Source: an uncultured Odoribacter sp. (GTDB lineage: Bacteria > Bacteroidota > Bacteroidia > Bacteroidales > Marinifilaceae). From it: DNA of 25,627 bases. Below, in pieces: positions 1 through 7,306 of the stretch. The stretch covers positions 1 through 25,627 of the forward strand of contig CAJUQA010000027.1 in the NCBI GenBank assembly GCA_910588375.1, read 5' to 3'. How positions within the stretch are numbered: the first letter of the stretch is position 1; every line of letters starts with the position of its first letter. The notes beneath the pieces were generated by a model that saw nothing but the letters and a program-made list of their open reading frames with translations, did not search any database and had not been told where the DNA came from. A program made the translations under genes and the position numbers.

Positions 1-171
1 CGGGTATATATGTGTGTATATACGGCAAACGTGAACGTTTGTACTGCTTATCCTTCTGTGTTGAAAATTGGTCGTTTCCTTATAAAGGATAAAGCTAAAC
101 GCTTTAAATCAATATGTCTGCTACGCTGGAATACGCTTACTCTATCGTAGCAGGACAAAGATAGAAAAAAA

Positions 172-275
172 GTTGAAAGAGTTAAAGAAGTTGAAATATT
201 GAAAAGGTTAAAAAAGTGGAAGAGGAGCACCCTTTCAACTTTTCAACTCATTCAACCTCTTTAACCTTTTGAACT
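172..275. repeat. Inverted pair of degenerate 9-base tandem repeats
   Basis: The left arm reads as consecutive 9-mers: GTTGAAAGA at 172, GTTAAAGAA at 181, GTTGAAATA at 190, then degenerate copies to about 224. The right arm (about 231-275) carries the complementary series, with units such as CCTTTCAAC, TTTTCAACT, CATTCAACC and TCTTTAACC. The two arms can pair into a long imperfect hairpin. It looks like a low-complexity intergenic element rather than coding DNA. No function is assigned. Confidence 0.7.
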
Positions 276-373
276 TCTCCACCCCCTTCCTCATAGACCA
301 AATTTGTATTACATCGCTTTATCTCCTCTATAAATATTCTGTAAAAAGTATAGAAAATCCATATAAATTCTTT

Positions 374-432
374 ACAAAGTGCTTTCAGAAGCACTTTATA
401 AGCACTCTGTAAGCGCTTTATAAGCACTTTGT
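374..432. repeat. Four tandem 11-base repeats plus one inverted copy
   Basis: Four contiguous 11-mers occupy 389-399 (AAGCACTTTAT), 400-410 (AAGCACTCTGT), 411-421 (AAGCGCTTTAT) and 422-432 (AAGCACTTTGT). An exact reverse complement of the last unit, ACAAAGTGCTT, lies at 374-384, so a hairpin can form. The period is close to one helical turn, which would put identical faces on one side of the DNA, as in some arrays of regulator sites. The array ends about 130 bases before the -33 element of the rpsL promoter. Function is unknown. Confidence 0.75.
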
Positions 433-495
433 AGAGGAGATGCAGAGGTGTTAAACCGGGGAATTAGAATTGTTTTCTATGAGTTGACGGAATGA

Positions 496-526
496 GAAAC
501 AGAGGAGAAATTATTTTCTCTGTTTT
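496..526 (+). terminator. Possible hairpin terminator upstream of the rpsL promoter
   Basis: GAAACAGAG at 496-504 pairs with CTCTGTTTT at 518-526 (one G-U pair), with a 13-base loop. The tail is only a few T residues within the stem, followed by CCC, so it is a weak intrinsic terminator at best. It lies 37 bases before the rpsL -33 element, where a terminator for an upstream gene would be expected. Confidence 0.3.
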
Positions 527-562
527 CCCATTGTTTCATTTTTGTAAAAAAAGCTATAAATG

Positions 563-594
563 TTTGGCAGTTAGGAAAAGAGTCGCTACATTTG
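563..594 (+). promoter_or_regulatory. Bacteroidota-type promoter for rpsL and the ribosomal operon
   Basis: TTTG at 563-566 and TACATTTG at 587-594 match the Bacteroides consensus TTTG (-33) and TAnnTTTG (-7), separated by 20 bases. Transcription would start near 599-602, giving an rpsL leader of about 36 bases. It is the only strong match upstream of the 33-gene cluster in this window. Confidence 0.8.
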
Positions 595-636
595 CACTCC
601 AATTTGAATAAAAGTATACTAATTAAAACTATTGTA

Positions 637-1041
637 ATGCCTACTATTCAACAGTTAGTAAGAAAAGGAAGAACGAAAATTCAGGACAAGAGTAAGGCTC
701 CTGCCTTGGATTCATGTCCGCAGAGACGGGGTGTTTGTGTACGTGTTTACACAACGACGCCGAAAAAACCGAACTCAGCCATGAGAAAGGTGGCACGTGT
801 TAGATTGACCAACGGAAAGGAAGTGAATGCTTATATTCCGGGAGAAGGCCACAATTTGCAGGAACACTCAATCGTGATGATTCGCGGTGGTCGTGTGAAA
901 GACCTTCCGGGTGTTCGTTATCACTTGGTTCGTGGAACTTTGGATGCTGCCGGAGTTGCGGAAAGAAAACAAGGACGTTCTAAGTACGGTACGAAGAGAC
1001 CGAAACCGGGTCAGGCTGCGCCTGCAAAAGGTAAAAAGTAA
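637..1041 (+). CDS. rpsL: 30S ribosomal protein S12 (uS12)
   Basis: S12 sits at the decoding centre of the 30S subunit and controls tRNA selection accuracy. The protein has 134 residues. It carries the PNSA loop (residues 45-48) next to Lys43, and a second loop with Lys88-Asp89; both lysines are the wild-type residues at streptomycin-resistance positions. The start was set at ATG 637 (MPTIQQLVRKG): the frame is open further upstream, but a start at 592 would overlap the -7 promoter element and lacks family similarity. The basic C-terminal tail (about 10 residues longer than E. coli S12) ends in AAPAKGKK. It is the first gene of the operon, 119 bases before rpsG. Confidence 0.97.
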   Translation: MPTIQQLVRKGRTKIQDKSKAPALDSCPQRRGVCVRVYTTTPKKPNSAMRKVARVRLTNGKEVNAYIPGEGHNLQEHSIVMIRGGRVKDLPGVRYHLVRGTLDAAGVAERKQGRSKYGTKRPKPGQAAPAKGKK

Positions 1042-1160
1042 AAACGAGTGATTAACAGGAATTGTGTTTATGGGTTGTTCCCGGAAAGTTGAGTAAATGG
1101 TTGTGAAACCGTTGAAGACCAAAAGGACAGCTGATCGAACGAATTCGTAAACTGAAAGAA

Positions 1161-1640
1161 ATGAGAAAGACTAAACCGAAGAAAAGAATCCTGTTGCCGG
1201 ATCCGAAATTCAATGATGTACTGGTAACCCGATTTGTAAACGATTTGATGATTGATGGTAAAAAGACCATCGCTTATGGCATTTTCTACAATGCATTGGA
1301 TATTGTAGAAGAAAAAATGGCTCAGAAAGAGGAAAAATCCGCATTGGATATCTGGAAACAAGCATTGGAGAACATTACTCCCCAGGTGGAAGTAAAGAGT
1401 CGCCGCGTAGGTGGTGCTACATTTCAGGTGCCGATGGAAATCAATCCGAATCGTAAACGGGCTATTTCCGTAAAAAATATGATCTTCTTCGCCCGTAAGA
1501 GAAGCGGTAAGAATATGGCGGAAAAATTGGCTGCCGAAATTATGGCTGCTTACAAAGAAGAAGGAGCTGCTTTCAAGAAGAAAGAAGATACGCACCGTAT
1601 GGCAGAAGCCAACCGTGCGTTTGCACATTTTAGATTTTAA
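1161..1640 (+). CDS. rpsG: 30S ribosomal protein S7 (uS7)
   Basis: S7 nucleates assembly of the 30S head by binding the 3' domain of 16S rRNA and contacts E-site tRNA. The 159-residue product starts MRKTKPKKRILLPDP. It holds the family core VKSRRVGGATFQVP in the middle and ends in the conserved HRMAEANRAFAHFRF, so it is full length. The 119-base spacer after rpsL has no recognisable gene. The stop is 17 bases before fusA. In E. coli S7 represses its own operon; nothing here shows whether that holds. Confidence 0.97.
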   Translation: MRKTKPKKRILLPDPKFNDVLVTRFVNDLMIDGKKTIAYGIFYNALDIVEEKMAQKEEKSALDIWKQALENITPQVEVKSRRVGGATFQVPMEINPNRKRAISVKNMIFFARKRSGKNMAEKLAAEIMAAYKEEGAAFKKKEDTHRMAEANRAFAHFRF

Positions 1641-1642
1641 TC

Positions 1643-1648
1643 AGGAGG
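1643..1648 (+). promoter_or_regulatory. Strong Shine-Dalgarno sequence for fusA
   Basis: AGGAGG at 1643-1648 lies nine bases before the fusA ATG at 1658, ideal spacing for pairing with the 16S 3' end. Most other starts in this cluster are preceded only by A-rich or purine-rich DNA, as is usual for Bacteroidota, so this site stands out. Confidence 0.75.
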
Positions 1649-1657
1649 GATAGATAA

Positions 1658-3760
1658 ATGGCAAAGAGAGATTTACACTATACAAGAAATATCGGTATCA
1701 TGGCTCACATCGATGCCGGTAAGACGACAACGACCGAGCGTATCCTGTACTTCACCGGAGTGAACCATAAAATCGGGGAAACTCATGACGGTACGGCTAC
1801 GATGGACTGGATGGTGCAGGAGCAGGAGAGAGGTATTACCATTACTTCCGCTGCTACGACCTGTTTTTGGAAATACCAGGACCACGACTATAAAATCAAT
1901 ATCATTGACACCCCGGGACACGTGGACTTTACCGTAGAGGTGGAACGTTCCTTGCGTGTATTGGATGGTGCTGTGGCATTGTTCTGTGCCGTGGGTGGTG
2001 TGGAAGCCCAGTCTGAAACCGTATGGCGTCAGGCCAACAAATACGGTGTGCCGAGAATCGCATTCGTTAATAAAATGGACCGTTCCGGTGCTGACTTTTT
2101 CAAAGCAGTACGCGAAATCAAAGAAAAATTAGGTGCAAATCCTGTGCCCTTGGTTTTGCCGATCGGTGCTGAAGAAAACTATCAGGGAATTATCGACCTG
2201 GTGGAAATGAAAGCGTATGTTTGGGAAAACGGAGCTTTGGAAGCTACGATAAAGGAAATTCCCGAAAACATGAAGGCGGAAGCTCAGGAATGGAGAGAAA
2301 AACTGGTGGAAGCTGCAGCCGTTCAGGATGAAGCTTTGATGGAACGTTTCTTTGAAGATCCGGATTCCATTACCGTTGAAGATTTGAAGACCGTAATCCG
2401 TAAGGCTGTGATTGCGATGGATTTCTGTCCGGTGATGTGCGGTTCTTCATTCAAAAATAAAGGCGTACAGAATCTGTTGGATGCCGTAATCGCTTATTTG
2501 CCGAATCCGCTGGATATTCCGAACAGCAAGGGTACCAACCCGCACACGGGAGAGGAAGTACATTTCCCGGTTGACCCGGAAGCTCCGCTGTCGGCATTGG
2601 CATTCAAGATTGCGACAGACCCGTTTGTGGGACGTCTGTGTTACACCCGTATTTATTCCGGTAAGATAGAGGCCGGTTCTTATGTTTACAATCCGCGTAC
2701 GGATAAAAAAGAGCGTATTTCCCGTTTGTTCCAGATGCACTCCAACAAGCAGATGCCGAAGGAGGTATTGGAAGCCGGAGATATTTGCGCTTGTGTAGGA
2801 TTCAAGGATATCCGTACGGGAGACACCTTGTGTTCCGAAGAAAAACCGATTGTATTGGAAAGTATGACTTTCCCCGAACCTGTGATCGGTATTGCTATTG
2901 AACCTCTGACACAGAAAGATACGGATAAATTGGGTATGGCTTTGGCCAAATTGGCAGAAGAAGACCCGACATTCCGTGTAAAGACCGATGAAGATTCCGG
3001 TCAGACTGTAATCAGCGGTATGGGTGAGCTTCACCTGGATATTATCCTCGACCGTCTGCGTCGGGAATTCAAAGTGGAATGTAACCAGGGTGCGCCCCAG
3101 GTGGCTTACAAGGAAGCTATTACCCAGTCTGTTGATCACCGTCATGTATTCAAGAAACAGACGGGTGGTCGCGGTAAATTTGCTGATATCATCTTCCGTA
3201 TGGAGCCTGCTGAGGAAGGTAAAGAAGGTTTGACCTTCGTAAACGAGGTGAAAGGTGGTAACATTCCGAAAGAATTTATTCCTTCCGTTGAAAAAGGTTT
3301 CAAGGAAGCGATGGAAAGTGGTGTGTTGGCCGGTTATCCGTTGGAAGCATTGAAGATTACATTGATCGACGGTTCTTTCCACCCGGTGGACTCTGATGCC
3401 CTTTCATTTGAAATGGCTGCCAAAATCGGTTACAAAGAAGCCGCTCAGAAAGCGAAACCGGTATTGTTGGAACCGATTATGAAATTGGAGGTTGTGACTC
3501 CGGAGGATTATATGGGAGATATCATTGCCGACCTGAACCGTCGTCGGGGACAGGTGGAAGGAATGGAATCCCGTACCGGTGCCCGTGTTATCGAGGCTAA
3601 AGTTCCTCTGTCAGAACAGTTCGGTTATGTAACCGTTTTGAGAACTTTGTCTTCCGGTCGTGCAAGTTCTTCTATGGAATTCTCTCACTATGCCGAGGTT
3701 CCGAAGAATATCGCTAAGGAAGTGGTAGAGAAAAATAACGGAAGAGTTGAATTAGTATAA
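1658..3760 (+). CDS. fusA: Elongation factor G (EF-G), translocation GTPase
   Basis: EF-G uses GTP to move tRNA and mRNA through the ribosome and helps recycle ribosomes. At 700 residues it has the usual length. The G domain shows the P-loop AHIDAGKT (16-23), switch region RGITI (58-62), DTPGHVD (84-90, with catalytic His88) and NKMD (138-141). Domains II-V follow, including ISGMGELHLDII in domain III and a C-terminal region ending NNGRVELV. Unlike the E. coli str operon there is no tuf after it; the next gene is rpsJ, joining str and S10 clusters. The start is fixed by a strong AGGAGG. Motifs are those of translocating EF-G, not of a TetM/O-type protection protein. Confidence 0.98.
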   Translation: MAKRDLHYTRNIGIMAHIDAGKTTTTERILYFTGVNHKIGETHDGTATMDWMVQEQERGITITSAATTCFWKYQDHDYKINIIDTPGHVDFTVEVERSLRVLDGAVALFCAVGGVEAQSETVWRQANKYGVPRIAFVNKMDRSGADFFKAVREIKEKLGANPVPLVLPIGAEENYQGIIDLVEMKAYVWENGALEATIKEIPENMKAEAQEWREKLVEAAAVQDEALMERFFEDPDSITVEDLKTVIRKAVIAMDFCPVMCGSSFKNKGVQNLLDAVIAYLPNPLDIPNSKGTNPHTGEEVHFPVDPEAPLSALAFKIATDPFVGRLCYTRIYSGKIEAGSYVYNPRTDKKERISRLFQMHSNKQMPKEVLEAGDICACVGFKDIRTGDTLCSEEKPIVLESMTFPEPVIGIAIEPLTQKDTDKLGMALAKLAEEDPTFRVKTDEDSGQTVISGMGELHLDIILDRLRREFKVECNQGAPQVAYKEAITQSVDHRHVFKKQTGGRGKFADIIFRMEPAEEGKEGLTFVNEVKGGNIPKEFIPSVEKGFKEAMESGVLAGYPLEALKITLIDGSFHPVDSDALSFEMAAKIGYKEAAQKAKPVLLEPIMKLEVVTPEDYMGDIIADLNRRRGQVEGMESRTGARVIEAKVPLSEQFGYVTVLRTLSSGRASSSMEFSHYAEVPKNIAKEVVEKNNGRVELV

Positions 3761-3766
3761 TTTAAT

Positions 3767-3791
3767 GCCGGAAAGGAATCCCCTTTCCGGC
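3767..3791 (+). other. Perfect 10-bp hairpin between fusA and rpsJ
   Basis: GCCGGAAAGG (3767-3776) pairs perfectly with CCTTTCCGGC (3782-3791) around a 5-base loop, six bases after the fusA stop. The sequence downstream is A-rich, not T-rich, so a classic intrinsic terminator is unlikely. An mRNA processing or stability element, or an attenuator, fits better. It marks the junction of str and S10 gene groups. Confidence 0.6.
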
Positions 3792-3814
3792 CGCTTAAAC
3801 AAATAAATAAAACA

Positions 3815-4120
3815 ATGAGCCAAAAAATCAGAATTAAGTTGAAATCTTACGATCACAACTTAGTAGACAAGTCGGCAGAAAAGATTGTTAAGACAGTAAA
3901 AGCTACCGGTGCTGTAGTGAGCGGACCGATTCCGCTTCCTACCCACAAAGGTATTTTTACCGTGAACCGCTCTACTTTCGTAAACAAGAAGAGCCGTGAA
4001 CAATTCTTGGTATGCACATTCAAAAGATTGATTGATATTTACAGCTCAACGGCTGGAACTATCGACGCTCTGATGAAACTTGAGTTACCGAGTGGTGTTG
4101 AAGTAGAGATTAAAGTGTGA
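3815..4120 (+). CDS. rpsJ: 30S ribosomal protein S10 (uS10)
   Basis: S10 is a 30S head protein, and in E. coli it also acts as NusE in transcription antitermination. The 101-residue protein starts MSQKIRIKLKSYDH and carries the conserved SGPIPLPT stretch and FTVNRSTFVNKKSREQF, a diagnostic region of the long loop that reaches into the head. Full length. It is separated from fusA by 54 bases containing a stable hairpin and from rplC by 59 bases with a weak 6-bp dyad (ATAACG/CGTTAT). Confidence 0.97.
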   Translation: MSQKIRIKLKSYDHNLVDKSAEKIVKTVKATGAVVSGPIPLPTHKGIFTVNRSTFVNKKSREQFLVCTFKRLIDIYSSTAGTIDALMKLELPSGVEVEIKV

Positions 4121-4179
4121 TAACGGCGAAACCCTATGTCGTTATTAGAATGTAAACCTATTAAAAGTAAAAAAAGAAA

Positions 4180-4797
4180 ATGCCAGGTTTAATTGGAAAA
4201 AAAGTCGGAATGACTTCCGTATTCAGTGCCGAGGGGAAAAGTATCCCATGCACTGTGATTGAGTGCGGTCCATGTGTCGTAACCCAGGTTAAAACAAAAG
4301 AGACCGACGGTTATGAAGCGCTTCAATTGGGTTTTGACGAAGTAAACGAAAAACACACGACGAAGCCGCTAAGTGGACACTTTAAAAAGGCAGGCACAAC
4401 TCCGAAAAGGAAGCTCGTAGAGTTTTCAGGATTTGAGACTGAGCACAAGTTAGGCGATGTATTGGATGTAACCTTCTTCGAAGATGCAGCTTTCGTGGAT
4501 GTCATCGGTACTACCAAGGGAAAAGGATTCCAGGGCGTTGTGAAACGTCACGGATTTGCCGGAGTAGGAGAAGCGACCCACGGTCAGCACAACCGCCAGA
4601 GAAAACCGGGATCTATCGGAGCATGTTCTACTCCGTCACGGGTATTCAAAGGTATGCGCATGGGCGGCCGTATGGGCGGCGACAGAGTTACTATCGCAAA
4701 CTTGCAGGTTTTAAAAGTAATTCCTGAAAATAATTTGTTGTTGGTGAAAGGATCTATTCCCGGAACTAAAGGTTCATACGTAATTATTGAGAAGTAA
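4180..4797 (+). CDS. rplC: 50S ribosomal protein L3 (uL3)
   Basis: L3 is an early assembly protein of the 50S subunit, with a long extension reaching toward the peptidyl transferase centre. The 205-residue product starts MPGLIGKKVGMTSVF and has the family core KGKGFQGVVKRHGF and RMGGRMGGDRVT. At the position of E. coli Gln150, which PrmB methylates, the sequence reads GSIGACSTP, so the Gln is a Ser. From memory Bacteroides L3 is the same there. The stop codon overlaps the rplD start by one base (TAATG), suggesting coupled translation. Confidence 0.97.
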   Translation: MPGLIGKKVGMTSVFSAEGKSIPCTVIECGPCVVTQVKTKETDGYEALQLGFDEVNEKHTTKPLSGHFKKAGTTPKRKLVEFSGFETEHKLGDVLDVTFFEDAAFVDVIGTTKGKGFQGVVKRHGFAGVGEATHGQHNRQRKPGSIGACSTPSRVFKGMRMGGRMGGDRVTIANLQVLKVIPENNLLLVKGSIPGTKGSYVIIEK

Positions 4798-5429
4798 TGG
4801 AGTTAAGTGTATTAAACATTGCCGGAAAAGAAACAGGCAGAAAGATAGAGTTAAATGACGCTATCTTTGGAATTCAGCCTAACGAACACGCCATCTACCT
4901 TGACGTAAAACAGTATCTTGCCAACCAACGGCAGGGCACTCACAAGTCAAAGCAGAGAAACGAGGTGTCAGGTAGTACTGTAAAGCTGAAAAAGCAAAAA
5001 GGTACCGGAGGTGCACGTGCCGGGGGTATCAAGAACCCTGAGTTCAGAGGAGGAGGTAGAGTATTTGGTCCCGTACCGAGAGACTACCGCTTTAAATTGA
5101 ACAAAAAGCTTAAAAAATTGGCTCGTAAATCTGCATTAGCAGTGAAAGCCGGTGCAAACGCCGTAACGGTTGTTGAAGATTTCAGCTTTGAGGCACCGAA
5201 AACCAAACAGTTTGTATCATTGGTAAACAATCTGAAAGTGAACAATGGTAGATTGTTGCTGGTTTTGAGTGAATCAAACGAGAATATATTATTATCGGCT
5301 CGCAACTTACAGAACGTGGAAATTAAAAGAGTCAGCGATTTATCAACTTACAACATCATGAAGGCTAAAAACCTCGTGCTCGTTGAAAGTTCTGTGAAGG
5401 GCCTGAATGAAATGTTCAATCTTAACTAA
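4797..5429 (+). CDS. rplD: 50S ribosomal protein L4 (uL4)
   Basis: L4 binds 23S rRNA domain I and lines the peptide exit tunnel with an extended loop. The 210-residue protein contains that loop as KLKKQKGTGGARAG and FRGGGRVFGP in its first half. Macrolide-resistance changes map to this loop in other bacteria; no obvious deletion or insertion is seen. The C-terminal half has the expected alpha/beta fold pattern. The ATG overlaps the rplC stop by one base. In E. coli L4 represses the S10 operon; no equivalent leader can be identified here. Confidence 0.97.
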   Translation: MELSVLNIAGKETGRKIELNDAIFGIQPNEHAIYLDVKQYLANQRQGTHKSKQRNEVSGSTVKLKKQKGTGGARAGGIKNPEFRGGGRVFGPVPRDYRFKLNKKLKKLARKSALAVKAGANAVTVVEDFSFEAPKTKQFVSLVNNLKVNNGRLLLVLSESNENILLSARNLQNVEIKRVSDLSTYNIMKAKNLVLVESSVKGLNEMFNLN

Positions 5430-5440
5430 TAGAAGAAGAG

Positions 5441-5731
5441 ATGGAAATTATATTGAAGCCCATTCTGACGGAAAAAATGTCAGCGCTGACCGACAAAGAG
5501 CATAAAGTGGCTTTTGTCGTAGCAAAAGATGCGAATAAGATAGAGATTAAGAAAGCTGTGGAAGAAATGTATAACGTAAAGGTAACGGCTGTCAATACAC
5601 AACGTTACCAGGGGACGGTGAAATCCCGTTATACGAAAGCCGGCGTGATTACCGGCCGTACCAATTCTTTCAAGAAAGCGATTGTAACCTTGGCAGAAGG
5701 TGATAGTATTGATTTTTTTAGCAATATTTAA
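5441..5731 (+). CDS. rplW: 50S ribosomal protein L23 (uL23)
   Basis: L23 sits at the exit of the peptide tunnel and is the docking site for trigger factor and signal recognition particle. The 96-residue protein starts MEIILKPILTEK, with the typical KPILTEK opening. It continues through KIEIKKAVEEMYNVKV, the usual binding helix and strand. It lies 11 bases after rplD, preceded by a purine run (AGAAGAAGAG), and 5 bases before rplB. Length is normal. Confidence 0.96.
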   Translation: MEIILKPILTEKMSALTDKEHKVAFVVAKDANKIEIKKAVEEMYNVKVTAVNTQRYQGTVKSRYTKAGVITGRTNSFKKAIVTLAEGDSIDFFSNI

Positions 5732-5736
5732 AGAAC

Positions 5737-6558
5737 ATGGCTGTAAGAAAATTAAATCCTGTAACTCCTGGTCAAAGACATAAGGTAGTGAATACCTTTG
5801 AACAGGTGACTACAGATAGACCTGAGAAATCATTGTTAAGACCCGTAAAGAAAACCGGTGGCCGTAATAATACCGGTAAAATGACAATGAGATATATAGG
5901 TGGAGGTCATAAACAAAAATACAGAGTAGTTGATTTCAAACGGGACAAGGACAATATTCCGGCAAAGGTTGCCACTATTGAATATGACCCGAACAGAACT
6001 GCCCGTATTGCGTTGTTAGTGTATGCAGATGGAGAAAAACGTTACATTATCGCTCCGGTCGGTTTGGCTGTCGGCCAGACACTGATGAGCGGTCAGGGGG
6101 TAGCTCCTGAAGTAGGTAACACGCTCTTCTTATCTGAAATCCCATTAGGTACTATCGTACATAACATTGAACTGAGACCGGGACAGGGCGCAGTGATGGC
6201 TCGCAGCGCCGGTTCGTTCGCTCAGTTGGTTGCAAGAGAAGGGAAATATGCTTCTATCAAGTTGCCTTCGGGAGAAATCCGGATGGTATTGGTAACCTGT
6301 AAAGCCACCGTTGGTACCGTATCCAATACAGATCATGCGTTGGAACGTTCAGGTAAAGCCGGTCGTACCCGTTGGTTAGGCCGTCGTCCGCGTGTCCGCG
6401 GTGTTGTAATGAACCCGGTTGATCACCCGATGGGTGGTGGTGAAGGCCGTGCTTCAGGAGGTCACCCGAGATCACGTAAGGGATTGTTGGCTAAGGGTTA
6501 CAAGACCAGAGCTCCGAAGAAAGCTTCAAACAAGTATATTGTAGAAAGAAGGAAATAA
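5737..6558 (+). CDS. rplB: 50S ribosomal protein L2 (uL2)
   Basis: L2 is needed for subunit association and lies beside the peptidyl transferase centre. The 273-residue protein has the OB-like N-terminal domain (GRNNTGKMTMRYIGGGHKQ) and the SH3-like domain. It also has the hallmark NPVDHPMGGGEG motif, whose His is important for peptidyl transfer in E. coli. The C-terminus ends KYIVERRK. Full length, 5 bases after rplW and 23 bases before rpsS. Confidence 0.98.
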   Translation: MAVRKLNPVTPGQRHKVVNTFEQVTTDRPEKSLLRPVKKTGGRNNTGKMTMRYIGGGHKQKYRVVDFKRDKDNIPAKVATIEYDPNRTARIALLVYADGEKRYIIAPVGLAVGQTLMSGQGVAPEVGNTLFLSEIPLGTIVHNIELRPGQGAVMARSAGSFAQLVAREGKYASIKLPSGEIRMVLVTCKATVGTVSNTDHALERSGKAGRTRWLGRRPRVRGVVMNPVDHPMGGGEGRASGGHPRSRKGLLAKGYKTRAPKKASNKYIVERRK

Positions 6559-6581
6559 TAACCGATTAATAGTTTAATGTT

Positions 6582-6845
6582 ATGAGTCGTTCGTTAAAAA
6601 AAGGCCCTTTTATAGATGTGAAGCTGGAGAAAAGAGTGTTGGCAATGAATGAGTCCAATAAAAAGTCGGTTGTTAAGACCTGGGCTCGCTACTCTATGAT
6701 TTCTCCTGACTTTGTAGGCCATACTGTAGCTGTACATAACGGTAATAAATTTATTCCGGTTTATATCACCGAGAACATGGTGGGACACAAACTGGGAGAA
6801 TTTGCACCGACGCGTACATTTAGAGGTCATGCTAACAAGAAATAA
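6582..6845 (+). CDS. rpsS: 30S ribosomal protein S19 (uS19)
   Basis: S19 is a 30S head protein that pairs with S13 near the A-site tRNA and the intersubunit bridge. The 87-residue product opens MSRSLKKGPFIDVKL, a near-invariant family start. It carries WARYSMISPDFVGHTVAVHNG and ends in GEFAPTRTFRGHANKK. Length is normal. It lies 36 bases before rplV. Confidence 0.97.
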   Translation: MSRSLKKGPFIDVKLEKRVLAMNESNKKSVVKTWARYSMISPDFVGHTVAVHNGNKFIPVYITENMVGHKLGEFAPTRTFRGHANKK

Positions 6846-6881
6846 GCATGATGAAAGTTGAACCAATGAAGATGTATTAAA

Positions 6882-7301
6882 ATGGGTGCAAGAAAAAGAT
6901 TAAGAGCAAATCAGATAAAGGAAGCCAAAAAGGAGAAGGCTTTTGCAAGTCTCCGGGGTTGTCCTTCGTCACCGCAGAAAATGAGATTGGTGGCTGACTT
7001 GGTACGTGGAATGGACGTACAGAAAGCTTTGGATACACTGAAATTTTGTCCTCGCGAAGCTGCCCGTAAAGTTGAAAAATTGTTGCTTTCGGCAATCGCC
7101 AACTGGAGTGCAAAGAATGAAGGCAAACGTATAGACGATGCTGCTTTATATGTTAAAGAGATTTTCGTTGACGGAGCCGGTATTCTGAAAAGATTAAGAC
7201 CTGCACCTCAGGGACGGGCGCACCGGATCCGCAAGAGATCAAATCATGTGACAATTGTCTTGGGTAGCAAGACTGCTGTTGAAAACGTAGTAAAAGAATA
7301 A
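6882..7301 (+). CDS. rplV: 50S ribosomal protein L22 (uL22)
   Basis: L22 contacts all six 23S rRNA domains, and its beta-hairpin forms part of the exit tunnel constriction with L4. The 139-residue protein has SPQKMRLVADLVRG in the first third. The hairpin region LKRLRPAPQGRAHRIRKR, with the conserved basic tip, is near the C-terminus; no duplication in the hairpin is visible. The N-terminus (MGARKRLRANQIKEAKKEK) is about 20-25 residues longer than in E. coli. It ends 5 bases before rpsC. Confidence 0.96.
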   Translation: MGARKRLRANQIKEAKKEKAFASLRGCPSSPQKMRLVADLVRGMDVQKALDTLKFCPREAARKVEKLLLSAIANWSAKNEGKRIDDAALYVKEIFVDGAGILKRLRPAPQGRAHRIRKRSNHVTIVLGSKTAVENVVKE

Positions 7302-7306
7302 TTAGC

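Larger units (their letters stand above)
1..562. other. Gene-poor region upstream of rpsL with repeats and dyads
   Basis: I see no convincing gene here. Plus-strand frame 1 is open from the left edge to a TAG at 148-150, but its roughly 49 codons resemble nothing I recognise; it could be the tail of an upstream gene or chance. The stretch holds a TA/TG-rich dyad near 5-22, a small palindrome at 26-41 (7-base arms CAAACGT/ACGTTTG, 2-base loop), an inverted repeat CTGCTACG/CGTAGCAG at 118-125 and 146-153, an inverted pair of 9-base tandem repeats (172-275), an 11-base tandem array (374-432), and a hairpin at 496-526 with 9-bp arms that could end an upstream transcript. Confidence 0.6.

Noticed and set aside
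48..230. Minus-strand 60-codon frame near the left edge
   Set aside because: It overlaps the 9-base tandem repeats, has a low-complexity Phe/Leu/Ser composition and no family resemblance.
592..636. N-terminal extension of rpsL from an upstream TTG
   Set aside because: It overlaps the -7 promoter element and the added residues are not part of the S12 family.
2447..3382. Minus-strand 311-codon frame opposite fusA
   Set aside because: A shadow of the strongly biased fusA codons; no family resemblance, while fusA is unambiguous.
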